Positions 41,703-51,001 are shown, numbered from the stretch's first letter. The stretch is 64,000 nucleotides of DNA from Microbacterium arabinogalactanolyticum (GCF_030268005.1 NZ_BRZC01000007.1:666694-730693); one strand, 5' to 3'. Notes: generated by a model from the sequence alone, not told the origin. Program-made: numbers and translations.

Positions 41703-43424
41703 TCAGCGCACCGCGTCCTCGTCATCCGCGCCGTCGTCGTCGCGCTCCAGCACCAGGACGCGGCCGGAGGCGGTCTCCGCGCCGTCCGCGTCGATCACGC
41801 GGATGCTGCCGGTGGCGGCACCCACCTCGGCCTCGGCGACCTCGATCGCCGACTCCTCGGCGTTGGCGCGCAGCTGCTCGGCGGAGTTCTTCGTCGACAG
41901 CGGCTTGTTGCGGATGAAGGCGATGGCGATGACGCCGATCACGGCGAGCGGGATGGCGATGACGAAGGCATCCGCGATGCCGTGGCCGTACGCCGACTCG
42001 ACGATGTTGCGGATCGACTCGGGCAGGTCGGACATCTTCGGGACGTTGCCCGAGTCCAGCGCCTTCAGCGCCTCGAGGTCGGACGGCGACGAGGGCTTGA
42101 AGCCCTTGAAGCCGTCGACGATGTAGTCCTTGACGTTGGTGGCCAGGATCGAGCCCATGATCGTCACGCCGATGGTGCCGGCGATCGTGCGGAAGAAGTT
42201 CACACCGGACGACGCGGCGCCCAGCTGCTGCGGCGGGGTGTCGTTCTGCACGATCAGGGTGAGGTTCTGCATCACCATGCCGAGGCCGGCGCCGAGCACG
42301 AACATGTAGACCGCGACGAGCGCGAACGGGGTGTCGTAGCGCAGCGTGGCCATCAGGCTGACGCCGGCGAGCGCGAGCACCGAGCCCAGCAGCATCCAGC
42401 TCTTCCACTTGCCGAAGCGGCTGACCAGCTGGCCGATCACGATCGACGCACCCATCTGGCCGACGATCATGGGGATCGTCATCAGGCCCGACTCGGTCGG
42501 CGTGGCGCCGCGGGCGAGCTGGAAGTACTGCGCGAGGAACACCGAGGTCGCGAACATCGAGACGCCGATGGCGATCGAGGCGATGACCGAGAGCGTGAAG
42601 GTGCGGTTGCGGAACAGCGACATCGGGATGAGGGGCTCCTTGACGAACACCTCGACCAGCACGAACGCGAGCAGCATCACGCCGGAGCCGATGGCGAGCA
42701 CGTAGCTGGTGACCGAGTCCCACTCGAACTGGTCGCCGCCCATCGACACCCAGATCAGCAGCGCCGAGACGCCGACCGCCAGGAGCACGATGCCGAGGTA
42801 GTCGATGGAGACCTTCGCGGTCTGCGGCTTGGGCAGGTGCAGGGTGATCTGCAGCAGGATCAGCGCGACGATCGCGAAGGGCACGCCGACGAAGAAGTTG
42901 GCGCGCCAGCCGAACACGTCGGTGATGAAGCCGCCCAGCAGCGGGCCGCCGATCGTGGCGAGAGCCATGATGCCGCCGACGACGCCCATGTACTTGCCGC
43001 GCTCACGCGGCGAGATGATCAGCGCGACCGCGATCATGACGAGCGACATCAGGCCGCCGACGCCGAGGCCCTGCAGCACGCGCATGGCGATGAGCATGTT
43101 GATGTCGTGCGAGAAGCCGGCGGCGACCGTTCCCGCGGTGAACAGCACGAGCGACAGCTGCACGAGGATCTTGCGGTCGACGAGGTCGGCCAGCTTGCCC
43201 CAGATCGGGGTGGTGACGGCGGTGGCCAGCAGGCTCGCGGTGATGACCCAGGTGTACTGGGCCTGGGTGCCGCCGAGGTCGGCGACGATGACGGGGAGCG
43301 AGGTCGACACGACCGTGCCGGACAGCACGGCGACGAACATGCCGACGATGAGGCCGGAGATCGCGGTGAAGACCTCTCGGGCCGAGCGCGTGGCCTCGGT
43401 GGAGGGATGTGTGGTGGAGTTCAA
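41703..43424 (-). CDS. MFS multidrug exporter, DHA2 family (EmrB/QacA type)
   Basis: 573 residues, 14 membrane helices; motif A GKLADLVDRKILVQ, the DHA2 motif C-like GGPLLGGFITDVFGWRANFFVGVP, and a long acidic cytoplasmic C-terminal tail of about 75 residues. It exports drugs or hydrophobic compounds using the proton gradient. TTG start at 43424 chosen because AGGAG is nine bases upstream; the longer frame from 43463 would start inside the operator. Cotranscribed with MarR 2. Confidence 0.9.
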   Translation of the reverse strand: MNSTTHPSTEATRSAREVFTAISGLIVGMFVAVLSGTVVSTSLPVIVADLGGTQAQYTWVITASLLATAVTTPIWGKLADLVDRKILVQLSLVLFTAGTVAAGFSHDINMLIAMRVLQGLGVGGLMSLVMIAVALIISPRERGKYMGVVGGIMALATIGGPLLGGFITDVFGWRANFFVGVPFAIVALILLQITLHLPKPQTAKVSIDYLGIVLLAVGVSALLIWVSMGGDQFEWDSVTSYVLAIGSGVMLLAFVLVEVFVKEPLIPMSLFRNRTFTLSVIASIAIGVSMFATSVFLAQYFQLARGATPTESGLMTIPMIVGQMGASIVIGQLVSRFGKWKSWMLLGSVLALAGVSLMATLRYDTPFALVAVYMFVLGAGLGMVMQNLTLIVQNDTPPQQLGAASSGVNFFRTIAGTIGVTIMGSILATNVKDYIVDGFKGFKPSSPSDLEALKALDSGNVPKMSDLPESIRNIVESAYGHGIADAFVIAIPLAVIGVIAIAFIRNKPLSTKNSAEQLRANAEESAIEVAEAEVGAATGSIRVIDADGAETASGRVLVLERDDDGADDEDAVR

Positions 43425-43448
43425 AAGAAGGCTCTCCTGCAGAGAATG

Positions 43449-43492
43449 GTTGATCTTCGTCAACGATACATCATTGGTTGATCTTTCTCAAC
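43449..43492 (-). promoter_or_regulatory. Promoter with twin MarR operators before the exporter operon
   Basis: Two almost identical palindromes, GTTGATCTTCGTCAAC (43449-43464) and GTTGATCTTTCTCAAC (43477-43492), differ at two central positions and are spaced 28 bases start to start. On the minus strand the -35 TTGAGA (43486-43491) lies in the far one, the -10 TATCGT (43463-43468) overlaps the near one, and the spacer is 17 bases. Binding would block RNA polymerase directly. Confidence 0.75.
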
Positions 43493-43523
43493 CATTGCCT
43501 CGGGTCAACTATTCCCGGCCGCC

Positions 43524-43554
43524 GTGTTCAGGTGTGTTCACCTGAACACACCTG
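43524..43554. promoter_or_regulatory. Two interlaced perfect palindromes before the NPCBM/beta-helix gene
   Basis: GTGTTCAGGTG-TGTT-CACCTGAACAC (43524-43549) and CAGGTGTGTTCA-CC-TGAACACACCTG (43529-43554) share most bases but have different centres of symmetry. It lies 74 bases before the TTG start of the secreted protein and 32 bases from the exporter's operators. The CTGAACAC/GTGTTCAG unit recurs at 50932-50939. Candidate site for the DeoR/LacI hybrid regulators. Confidence 0.6.
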
Positions 43555-43627
43555 ATGCGCCGCTGCTGTCACGATGTGGGCATCCGAGGCCACCCCGGCC
43601 CGGGTGCGTGATTCGAGGAGGAATCCC

Positions 43628-46600
43628 TTGCGCATCAGACGAACACGGATGCCCGCGGTCATCGCCGTCGGCGCCGTCTGCCTGGCCGGCCTGGCCGGCA
43701 TCCCCGCCACCGCCGCCTACGGTGCGGACGGACTGGCGGGCTCCATCCACTACGCCAGCGACATCGCCTGGGTCTCCGCCGAGAACGGCTGGGGACCGGT
43801 CGAGCTCGACTACAGCAACGGCGCCCGCGCCGTGCCCGACACGACCCGCACGATCCAGTCGATCCGCGGCGTGCAGTACCCGAAGGGCCTGGGCACGCAC
43901 GCCCCGGCGAAGATCGTCTACGACGTGGGCGCGCAGTGCACGCAGCTGCTCGGCTACGTCGGCATCGACGACAGCCAGAGCGGCAAGGGCAGAGTGGACT
44001 TCGTCGTCGCCGTCGACGGCACGGAGAAGTTCCGCATGGAGCGGACGGGGACCTCGCCCGCGGGCCGGCTCAACCTGGACCTCCGCGGCGCGTCCCGCGT
44101 CGAGCTGCGCGCCGAACCCGGCCCGGAGGGCAACGGCAACGACCACGCCGACTGGGCGGATCTGAAGTTCAACTGCACCGACGGCTTCGTCGCCCAGCCG
44201 CTCGCGCTCACCGCGAAGGACGTCGACCTGTCGCTGCTGGCGCCGGGCATGCCGGTGTCGATCGCGATCGAGGGCGCCGCGCCGCGGGTCCCTGTCACGG
44301 TCGCCTTCGGCGACACGAGCGTCGTCGCGAACTCCGACGACAGCGGCCGTGCCGTCGCCGCCTTCGTGGTGCCGGAGGGCATGACCGCCGGCACGCACGC
44401 GATCACGGCATCCGCCGAGGCGCTGTTCGGCGCCGTCGCCACCGGCGAGATCACCGCGAACGTGGTCGCGGTGTCGGATGCTGTGCATCACGTCGACTGC
44501 TCCGCCGCAGGCGTGGGCGACGGCTCGGGCGACGACCCCTACACCTCGCTCGCCCAGCTGGACGGCATCCTGTTCCAGCCCGGCGAGAAGGTGCTGTTCA
44601 AGCGCGGCGCGACCTGCACCGGGACGTTCGCCCCGAAGGGGTCCGGACTGTCGACCGCACCCATCACCGTGGCGCCCTACGGCGACGGCGACGCGGAGGC
44701 CACCATCGACGGGCACGGAGCGCTCGCCGGCATCCACCTGCTCAACGTCAGCAACTGGACCGTCGACGGCATGCACGTGATCAACCCGGGCACCCCCGAC
44801 CAGCGTCGCGTCGGCATCCTCTACGAGATCAACGACGGGTCGAAGCGCAGCGGCGTCGTGCTCACCCGCAACCACGTCGAGAAGGTCGCCGGCTGGTCCG
44901 ACAAGACCAGCCTCGGCAACGCCTTCTCGCGGTCGGCCGGCATCTCGGTGCTCGGCGACGGCATCGGCTGGTTCGACGGCATCACGATCACCGACAACGT
45001 CGTGAACGACACCGCCGCGGGTGGCATCAAGCTGTCGGCGCCCGACACCACGAAGCACTACAACGAGAAGGTCTACGTCGCACGGAACGACATCCGCGCC
45101 GTCGGCGGCGACGGCATCGTGATCCACAACTCGGACAAGCCGGTCATCGAGTACAACTCGGCGATCGACCTCGGACACGGCGAGTACCCCTTTCTGAAGG
45201 GCAACTTCGCGGGCATGTGGCCGTACAACTCGGTGGATCCGCTGTTCCAGTACAACGTCGTGGGCAACAGCGTGGGGTCCACCTACGACTCCACGGCCTG
45301 GGACTGCGACATGAAGATCAAGGGCAGCTGCACCTTCCAGTACAACTACTCGTACGGCAACGCGGGCGGCTTCTACCTGGACTGCATCTCGGGATGCGGC
45401 ACGGCGTCGACCACGACCGACACGATCCTGCGCTACAACGTCTCGCAGGACGACTGCCGTCTCGCGGGCTCCAGCGGCGGACCGGGAGTGCATCGGATCT
45501 ACAACAACACGTTCTCGTGCCTGAACCGGCCGTTCCTGGATGACATGAACGCGCCCCGCGAGGTGAAGAACAACGTCTTCATCGCACCGGGCGGCGCGCT
45601 CAGGGCCGACAAGGGCGTCTACGCGAACAACGCGTGGTTCGGCGGCATCCAGCCTCCCGCCGGCGAGACCGGGTCGGTGCTCGCCGATCCGCAGCTGATC
45701 GCCGCCGGCAGCGGCCAACTGACGCGTGCGCTTCCCGGATACCGCCTCGCGGTCGGCTCGCCGCTGCTGGGCGCGGGTACCCCCGTCGCGGATGCCGGTG
45801 CGCAGGACTTCTTCGGCGACCCGATCCCCGCGACGCCGAACATCGGCGCCTACCAGGGCTCGGGCGTGGAGGTCGCGCCGCTGCCGTTCCGCGCGCTGGT
45901 GAACCAGACCGCGGTCGCCTCGGCGGCCAACCCGCGCAACGGGGCGATCACCACGGATCTGCGGGTCCTCTCCGCCGAGGCGCTGGATGCGGCCGGGTTG
46001 GCGATCGGGGCCACGGCGTCCGCGTTCGGCGCGGACATCGACTGGCACCCGACCGCGGTCGGCACGCCCGACGCGATCAAGTCGTCCGGGCAGCAGGTGG
46101 CTCTGAACGGGGAGGGCGACGAGCTCATCGTCGCCGGGTTCTCCTCCGGGACGGCCACCTCCGGCACCGCGACCGTGCACTATCAGGACGGCACCACCGC
46201 CGAGGTCGAGATCAGCCTGCCGCTGTGGTCGCAGACGCAGGTCGATGCCGCCGACACGACGGTGCTCGCCACGTCGGCCTCGTACCTGAAGCGCACCGCC
46301 GCGTACATCGGCGGGACGATCTCGACAGTGCAGGAGCCTGCCTCGGTGTTCGCGCAGCGCATCCCGCTGTCGGGCAAGCCCGTCGCGAGCGTCACCCTCC
46401 CGGAGGGCAGCCCGCTGACCGGCGACGGACTCACGCTGTTCGCGGTCGAGCTCGCCGGCAGCGCGGTGCCGACGTCCGCCTCGGTGCTCACGGAGTGCCG
46501 CGGACCGTTCGCGTGGGTGCACGTCGACGTCACCAACGAGCACGACGAGCAGGTGGCCGTGACCGTGGACACCGCACTGGGCGACCGCGTGGCCGAGAAG

Positions 46601-46741
46601 CTCAAGCCCGGCAAGGACGTTCGGCTGTCGTACAAGGTGAGCACGGCCGTGGACGCCGGTGCGGCCACCCTGGTCGCGACCACGGAATCCGGGGCGCGCA
46701 CCACGACCACCGTCCCCTACGCGGCGGTGAGCTGCCGCTGA
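43628..46741 (+). CDS. Secreted NPCBM/beta-helix protein (probable glycan-active enzyme)
   Basis: 1037 residues from a TTG start behind GAGGAGG. Signal peptide 1-33 (RIRRTR, hydrophobic stretch, AYGA). An NPCBM-type (CBM51-like) domain spans about 35-185 (WVSAENGWGPVELDYSNG; GLGTHAPAKIVYDV; FVVAVDGTEKF). An Ig-like segment follows, then a right-handed parallel beta-helix about 300-740 with PbH1 repeats (NHVEKVAG, DNVVNDTAAGGIKL, NDIRAVGGDGIVIHNSD) and six or more cysteines. Last comes a beta-sandwich C-terminus. Family of pectate-lyase-like proteins; the exact linkage attacked is unknown. It ends with a strong hairpin. Confidence 0.8.
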   Translation: MRIRRTRMPAVIAVGAVCLAGLAGIPATAAYGADGLAGSIHYASDIAWVSAENGWGPVELDYSNGARAVPDTTRTIQSIRGVQYPKGLGTHAPAKIVYDVGAQCTQLLGYVGIDDSQSGKGRVDFVVAVDGTEKFRMERTGTSPAGRLNLDLRGASRVELRAEPGPEGNGNDHADWADLKFNCTDGFVAQPLALTAKDVDLSLLAPGMPVSIAIEGAAPRVPVTVAFGDTSVVANSDDSGRAVAAFVVPEGMTAGTHAITASAEALFGAVATGEITANVVAVSDAVHHVDCSAAGVGDGSGDDPYTSLAQLDGILFQPGEKVLFKRGATCTGTFAPKGSGLSTAPITVAPYGDGDAEATIDGHGALAGIHLLNVSNWTVDGMHVINPGTPDQRRVGILYEINDGSKRSGVVLTRNHVEKVAGWSDKTSLGNAFSRSAGISVLGDGIGWFDGITITDNVVNDTAAGGIKLSAPDTTKHYNEKVYVARNDIRAVGGDGIVIHNSDKPVIEYNSAIDLGHGEYPFLKGNFAGMWPYNSVDPLFQYNVVGNSVGSTYDSTAWDCDMKIKGSCTFQYNYSYGNAGGFYLDCISGCGTASTTTDTILRYNVSQDDCRLAGSSGGPGVHRIYNNTFSCLNRPFLDDMNAPREVKNNVFIAPGGALRADKGVYANNAWFGGIQPPAGETGSVLADPQLIAAGSGQLTRALPGYRLAVGSPLLGAGTPVADAGAQDFFGDPIPATPNIGAYQGSGVEVAPLPFRALVNQTAVASAANPRNGAITTDLRVLSAEALDAAGLAIGATASAFGADIDWHPTAVGTPDAIKSSGQQVALNGEGDELIVAGFSSGTATSGTATVHYQDGTTAEVEISLPLWSQTQVDAADTTVLATSASYLKRTAAYIGGTISTVQEPASVFAQRIPLSGKPVASVTLPEGSPLTGDGLTLFAVELAGSAVPTSASVLTECRGPFAWVHVDVTNEHDEQVAVTVDTALGDRVAEKLKPGKDVRLSYKVSTAVDAGAATLVATTESGARTTTTVPYAAVSCR

Positions 46742-46748
46742 GCGCATT

Positions 46749-46786
46749 CCAGGGGCGGGGCGCGGGCATCCGCACCCCGCCCCTGG
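46749..46786. terminator. Terminator hairpin after the NPCBM/beta-helix gene
   Basis: Perfect 12-base arms CCAGGGGCGGGG (46749-46760) and CCCCGCCCCTGG (46775-46786) with a 14-base loop, seven bases after the stop. The downstream arm ends one base before an ATG at 46788, arguing against that codon as the regulator's start. Confidence 0.75.
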
Positions 46787-46826
46787 TATGAACGGAAGCG
46801 AACAGAACGCACAGAAGGGTGACCGG

Positions 46827-47897
46827 GTGATCGCCGAGGAGCGGCGGGAGCGGATCCTGCGAGAGATCGTGATGCGAGGACGCATCGAGGTCGGGGACTT
46901 CGCCGCCCGCACGGGACTGAGCGGCATGACGATCCGCCGGGACCTCGCCGTGCTCGCGGACCGCGGTCTGATCCGCCGGGTGCACGGCGGGGCGGTGCTC
47001 CCCGACACCGCCGAGGCGCCGGCCACGGGCGTCCGCGGCATCGGGTCCTCCACACGGCCGCTGGCCACGATCGGGCTGATCGTGCCGGATGCCGGCTATT
47101 ACTTCCCGCCGCTGATCCGCGGCGCCAGCGAGGCGGCGCTGGCCGCCGGCGTACGGCTCGTGCTCGGCACGACCAACTACGACCCGGCGGAGGAGACCCG
47201 CCAGCTGCACCGGCTGAGCGCAGGCGGGGCGGATGCGACGATGCTCGTCACCGCCCGGCCCGACGTGGTCGACCAGGAGTTGTGGCGGGCGATCGCCGCG
47301 GTGGAGACCCCCGTCGTCCTCGTGGAGCGCGCGGCCGACGGAGCACCGACCTCACTGCGCATCGATGCCGTGCGCAGCGACCACGCCTTCGGCGCGGAGC
47401 TCGCCGTCGACCACCTCGCGGAGCGCGGCCATCGCTCGGTCGGCCTGCTGTGCCGCGAGACCGCCACCGCCCCGTGGATCGCGAAGGGGCATCGGCGTGC
47501 GGTGGAGCGCCACGGCCTGGCATCCGCACCGGTCATGACGGCCCCGTCGCCGCGCTGGGGCGACGACTCCCGCGCGGACGTGCTGCGGGAGTTCCTGGAC
47601 GCCTGCCTCGCGGAGGGCGTGCGGGCGGCAGTGGTGCTGCCGGACGAGCTCGCCATCGGCCTGCTCAGCGTCGTCGAGGAGCGCGGCCTGCGCGTGCCCG
47701 AGGACTTCTCGATCGTCGCCTACGACGACGAGGTGGCCGCGCTCGCCAGCGTGCCGCTGACCGCCGTGGATCCGCCCCGCACCGCCGTCGGGCGCCGGGC
47801 CCTGGAGACCGCACTGATGCGACTCGAGCGCCGCGACGACGCGCCCGCGCATCGCATCAAGCTCGCGCCGTCGCTGCACGTGCGCGAGTCGAGCTGA
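46827..47897 (+). CDS. DeoR-type HTH fused to LacI-type effector domain, regulator 1
   Basis: 356 residues. DeoR HTH at 1-55 (IAEERRERILREIVMRGRIEVGDFAARTGLSGMTIRRDLAVLADRGLIRRVHGGA), then a LacI/GalR periplasmic-binding-like domain (IGLIVPDAGYYFPPLIRGASEAALAAGVRLVLG ... SIVAYDDEVAALASVPLTAVDPP ... HVRES) instead of the usual DeoR sugar-phosphate domain. GTG 46827 (AAGGGTGA upstream) preferred to ATG 46788, because the 39 bases between them contain three GTTC-type repeats that look like an operator. Probably senses an oligosaccharide and controls the adjacent polysaccharide genes. Confidence 0.85.
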   Translation: MIAEERRERILREIVMRGRIEVGDFAARTGLSGMTIRRDLAVLADRGLIRRVHGGAVLPDTAEAPATGVRGIGSSTRPLATIGLIVPDAGYYFPPLIRGASEAALAAGVRLVLGTTNYDPAEETRQLHRLSAGGADATMLVTARPDVVDQELWRAIAAVETPVVLVERAADGAPTSLRIDAVRSDHAFGAELAVDHLAERGHRSVGLLCRETATAPWIAKGHRRAVERHGLASAPVMTAPSPRWGDDSRADVLREFLDACLAEGVRAAVVLPDELAIGLLSVVEERGLRVPEDFSIVAYDDEVAALASVPLTAVDPPRTAVGRRALETALMRLERRDDAPAHRIKLAPSLHVRESS

Positions 47898-47903
47898 CCC
47901 GGA

Positions 47904-49004
47904 TCACACCGCGACGGTCGACTCCCGCGCGTACAGCGTCGGCACCACCTGCACCCGCTCGACGGGGCGCGCCGATCCCTCGGTCAGCCGCGCGAGCATG
48001 ACCTCGACGGCCCGTCGTCCGACGTGCTGCTTGGGAGGGCGCAGCGCCGTGATCGGAGGTGCTCCGCTCTCGGCGACCTCGTCGTCGTAGGCGATGATCG
48101 ACAGGTCGTCGGGCAGCTCCCAGCCCCGGTCGAGGGCGTTCTGCTGCACCAGCAGCGCCTGCGGGTCGGAGTGGATGAGCATCGCCGAGGTGCCGGTCTC
48201 GCGCACGCGGTCGAGCAGCGCCTCCACGAACACGGCCCGCTCCGGGCCCTCCATGTAGTCCAGCGACGCGTTCAGGTCGATGGTCTCCTGCAGCCCGAGC
48301 TCCTCGACGGCCTGCGCCCAGCCGCGGCGCAGCTGCCACGAGGTCGGAGACTGGGCCGAGGTGAGGATGCCGACACGGCGGTGCCCCAGCGATGCCAGGT
48401 GCGACGCCGCGAGGTGGCCGCCGAACACGTGATCGGTGGTCACCCATTCCAGTCGGGTGAGGGCGAGGGATGCCGGGGCGCGGCGCTCGACGAGCACGAC
48501 CGGCACCGGCAGCTGCTCCAGCCAGCTCAGCAGGGCGTGCCCGTCGGGCCCTTGGTTCTCGGGCGCCACGATCAGGCCGTGGAATCCGCCGGACTCGACC
48601 AGCGAGCTGATCTGCCGGCGCTGATCCTCCGGCTCGTAGCTGGCGCCGCGCAGCACCAGCTGCACGCCGAGCTCGGTCGCCGCGGCCCGGGCGCCGATGA
48701 CGACCTGCGGCCAGTAATAGCTCAGCGAGGGGACCACCATCCCCACCCGGTAGCGCGGGCCGCCGGCGGATGCGCGGGGTGCGACAGTCGTGTCGAGCCG
48801 GCTGCGCAGGGTGGCCCCGCCGTGCACCCGGGTGACGAGGCCTCGATCGGCGAGCTCGCCGATGTCGCGCCGGATGGTCAGCTCGGACACCCCGAACTCG
48901 CGCGCCAGGTCCGCCACGCGCACGGCTCCGGCCGTGCGCAGCTGGTCCATGATCCGCTCGCGCCGGGCGATCCCGAACACAGGCGGCATCTCCGAATCGG
49001 TCAT
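47904..49004 (-). CDS. DeoR-type HTH fused to LacI-type effector domain, regulator 2
   Basis: 366 residues, the same hybrid architecture: DeoR HTH (FGIARRERIMDQLRTAGAVRVADLAREFGVSELTIRRDIGELADRGLVTRVHGGA) and LacI effector domain (VGMVVPSLSYYWPQVVIGARAAATELGVQLVLRGASYEPEDQRRQ ... SIIAYDDEVAESGAPPITALRPP ... LYARES). ATG overlaps the stop of the heparinase-like gene by four bases, so enzyme and regulator are cotranslated. Convergent with regulator 1, six bases between stops. Recognition helices of the two differ (SGMTIRRD and SELTIRRD are close), so they may share sites. Confidence 0.87.
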   Translation of the reverse strand: MTDSEMPPVFGIARRERIMDQLRTAGAVRVADLAREFGVSELTIRRDIGELADRGLVTRVHGGATLRSRLDTTVAPRASAGGPRYRVGMVVPSLSYYWPQVVIGARAAATELGVQLVLRGASYEPEDQRRQISSLVESGGFHGLIVAPENQGPDGHALLSWLEQLPVPVVLVERRAPASLALTRLEWVTTDHVFGGHLAASHLASLGHRRVGILTSAQSPTSWQLRRGWAQAVEELGLQETIDLNASLDYMEGPERAVFVEALLDRVRETGTSAMLIHSDPQALLVQQNALDRGWELPDDLSIIAYDDEVAESGAPPITALRPPKQHVGRRAVEVMLARLTEGSARPVERVQVVPTLYARESTVAV

Positions 49005-50857
49005 CGCGCCTCTCCCCTCAGTTCCCAACTCGCACCGGATGCCGGTCGGAACAGCATCCGCGTGACCCGCTCGCCCCACGACCTGCGCAGGTACCGGTCA
49101 TCGACCTCCACGGTCTCGAACTCGATGTCGGCCGGATCGAAGGTCAGCCGGAGGCCGCGGGAGCCGTCCCGGCCCGGCACGACGATCCCGTCCCCGTCGC
49201 GCTCCGGCACGCCCGTGCACACGAAGACGATCCGGGTGGCGGGGTCGTGGAGGGCGTCGCTCTCGTCGCGCACGCTGAGGCCGGCATCCGTGAGCCGCAC
49301 GGTGCGGATCCAGCGCTCCCCCGCGGGGTGCGCCGCGCTCAGATCGAGCGACCACCCGCCCTCGACAGGATCCATCGCGACCCGCCACTGCGCTCCGGGG
49401 AGCTGCACCTCTCCGCGGGGCATCGGCGCGGAGTGCCAGTCGCTGCGCATGTTCCACAGCTCGTAGCGGCGCTCCGAGAACGTCTCGGCGCGATACTCGG
49501 CGCGACCGAGATCGGGCAGCAGCGGCACTCCGTCGACGGCCACGGCGATCGACCCCAGGTCGTTGTGATTGTGGTTCTCGCCGTTGTGCCCGCCCTTGGC
49601 GACGACGGTGAGCCCAGCGCGCTCGCGGATGCCGAGACCGATCGAGGCGAGGAAGACGTCGGGCCGTGCCGGGCCGGATGCCGGATGCTGCCCCGCATCC
49701 GGCGGCGCGTCAGGCGCCGCTGCGGCGAGCGCGCCGGAACGCGCGTCGGTCAGCTCCGCCAGCATCCGTCCGAGGCCGGCGTGCACGCCCTCGTCGAGCC
49801 CGCACAGCGGCTGCTCGCCCCGCTCCGCCCGCGCGAACGCCGCGACATCGGAGGTGCCGCACAGCGTCGCCGCTCGCAGCAGCACGTGCCAGGGCGTGCC
49901 GGCGTCGGCCCTCGCCTCGGCATCCGCGAAGCTGGCGAACCAGCCCGGGCCCACCTGCACCCGCTGGGGGAAGCGCGCGAGCTCGGCGAGTCCGCGCAGT
50001 TCGCCCTCGCGCGCGGCGGTCGCGATGCGGCCGCTGCTGAGCGCGTCGAGCAGGCTCAGGGCGTCGAACGAGCGCCCGCCGCCCTGCCACCAGTAGGCGA
50101 AGCCCTCGTCGATCGCGCCGTCGGCGGGCAGCTGCGCGAGATAGCGGTCGAGTCCGTCGACGCAGCGTTCGACGACCCGGTCGCGCAGCGGAGGCCCGGC
50201 GAAGGCGAGCGCGGCCGGAAGGAGGTTGGAGTGGATCCACGGCGCCCAGTTGTGCACGTGGTCCTCGGTGCCCTCCCAGTGCCAGTCGCGGGCGAGGAAG
50301 GGCTCCAGCACGCGCCTCCGGGCCTCCACGGCCAGCCGATCGCGCAGCCCGGGTGCGTGCTCGTCCAGCTCCCGGCCGAGCAGCAGCGCGGCCCAGGCGA
50401 CGAGGGCGACGTCCTCCCCCGCGCCGAGGTCGACGAAGGGGTGCTCGGGGTCGGGCACCCGCAGTCCGCGCGAGAACGCGTCGTCGTGCGCGGACCAGCA
50501 CCAGGTGGACTGCTCGACCTTGAGCCACAGGCCGTTCGCGGCTTCGCGCACCCGCTCCTCGGTCGGGTCGAGGGCCGCGGCGAGCACGGCGAGGCGCGTG
50601 CGCCGATTGCGCAGGAAGAGGGCGCTCTCGTACGCCGAGCGGTCGCCCGTGCGCGCATACGCCGCCCAGTCCGACAGCAGCGGCTGCGGCCAGGCCGTCT
50701 CGCGCACGCGATCGGCCTCGACGAGGATCGTCTCCTTCGTGCGGAGGTCCAGCCCGTCCCAGAACACCCGGTCGGATGCCGCGGGCACCGGCAGTCCGAG
50801 TGCCGGATCCCCGTGCTCGCTCCAGATCGCGCGCAGCGCCCCTCGCCGGATCAGCAT
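49001..50857 (-). CDS. Heparinase II/III-like polysaccharide lyase
   Basis: 618 residues: alpha-toroid domain (about 1-370) and a C-terminal heparinase II/III beta-sandwich (VVAKGGHNGENHNHNDLGSIAVAVDGVPLLPDLGRAEYRAETFSERRYELWNM, with the conserved HND and DxGxxxY). There is no signal peptide, so it acts in the cytoplasm, probably on oligosaccharides brought in by the nearby ABC importer. ATG 50857 with GAGAGGA upstream. Divergent from the hydroxyacid dehydrogenase over a region with GTTC repeats. Specific substrate (alginate, heparin-like or other uronate glycan) unknown. Confidence 0.82.
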   Translation of the reverse strand: MLIRRGALRAIWSEHGDPALGLPVPAASDRVFWDGLDLRTKETILVEADRVRETAWPQPLLSDWAAYARTGDRSAYESALFLRNRRTRLAVLAAALDPTEERVREAANGLWLKVEQSTWCWSAHDDAFSRGLRVPDPEHPFVDLGAGEDVALVAWAALLLGRELDEHAPGLRDRLAVEARRRVLEPFLARDWHWEGTEDHVHNWAPWIHSNLLPAALAFAGPPLRDRVVERCVDGLDRYLAQLPADGAIDEGFAYWWQGGGRSFDALSLLDALSSGRIATAAREGELRGLAELARFPQRVQVGPGWFASFADAEARADAGTPWHVLLRAATLCGTSDVAAFARAERGEQPLCGLDEGVHAGLGRMLAELTDARSGALAAAAPDAPPDAGQHPASGPARPDVFLASIGLGIRERAGLTVVAKGGHNGENHNHNDLGSIAVAVDGVPLLPDLGRAEYRAETFSERRYELWNMRSDWHSAPMPRGEVQLPGAQWRVAMDPVEGGWSLDLSAAHPAGERWIRTVRLTDAGLSVRDESDALHDPATRIVFVCTGVPERDGDGIVVPGRDGSRGLRLTFDPADIEFETVEVDDRYLRRSWGERVTRMLFRPASGASWELRGEAR

Positions 50858-50885
50858 CCCGCATCCTCTCGCCGATGAATCTTTA

Positions 50886-50939
50886 TGTTCGAGTGAGTGT
50901 TTTCAGCTTCGAATCGGTTGCGTTTGATTGGGTGTTCAG
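50886..50939. promoter_or_regulatory. GTTC-type repeats between divergent heparinase-like and dehydrogenase genes
   Basis: Three related units, TGTTCGAG (50886-50893), GTGTTTTCAG (50897-50906) and GTGTTCAG (50932-50939), all in the same orientation in an AT-richer stretch. GTGTTCAG also forms the arms of the palindromes at 43524-43554. Likely operators of the DeoR/LacI hybrid regulators; -10/-35 boxes are not clear. Confidence 0.45.
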
Positions 50940-51001
50940 TCTTCACTGGGAAAGCCGCGTCACGCAAGCGGTCTGGCACGCGAACCTCGTTGGAGAAATA
51001 C

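Noticed and set aside
46788..46826. ATG at 46788 as the start of the hybrid regulator
   Set aside because: It directly abuts the arm of a terminator hairpin, has no RBS, and would put three operator-like GTTC repeats into coding sequence; GTG at 46827 has a good RBS and the family N-terminus.
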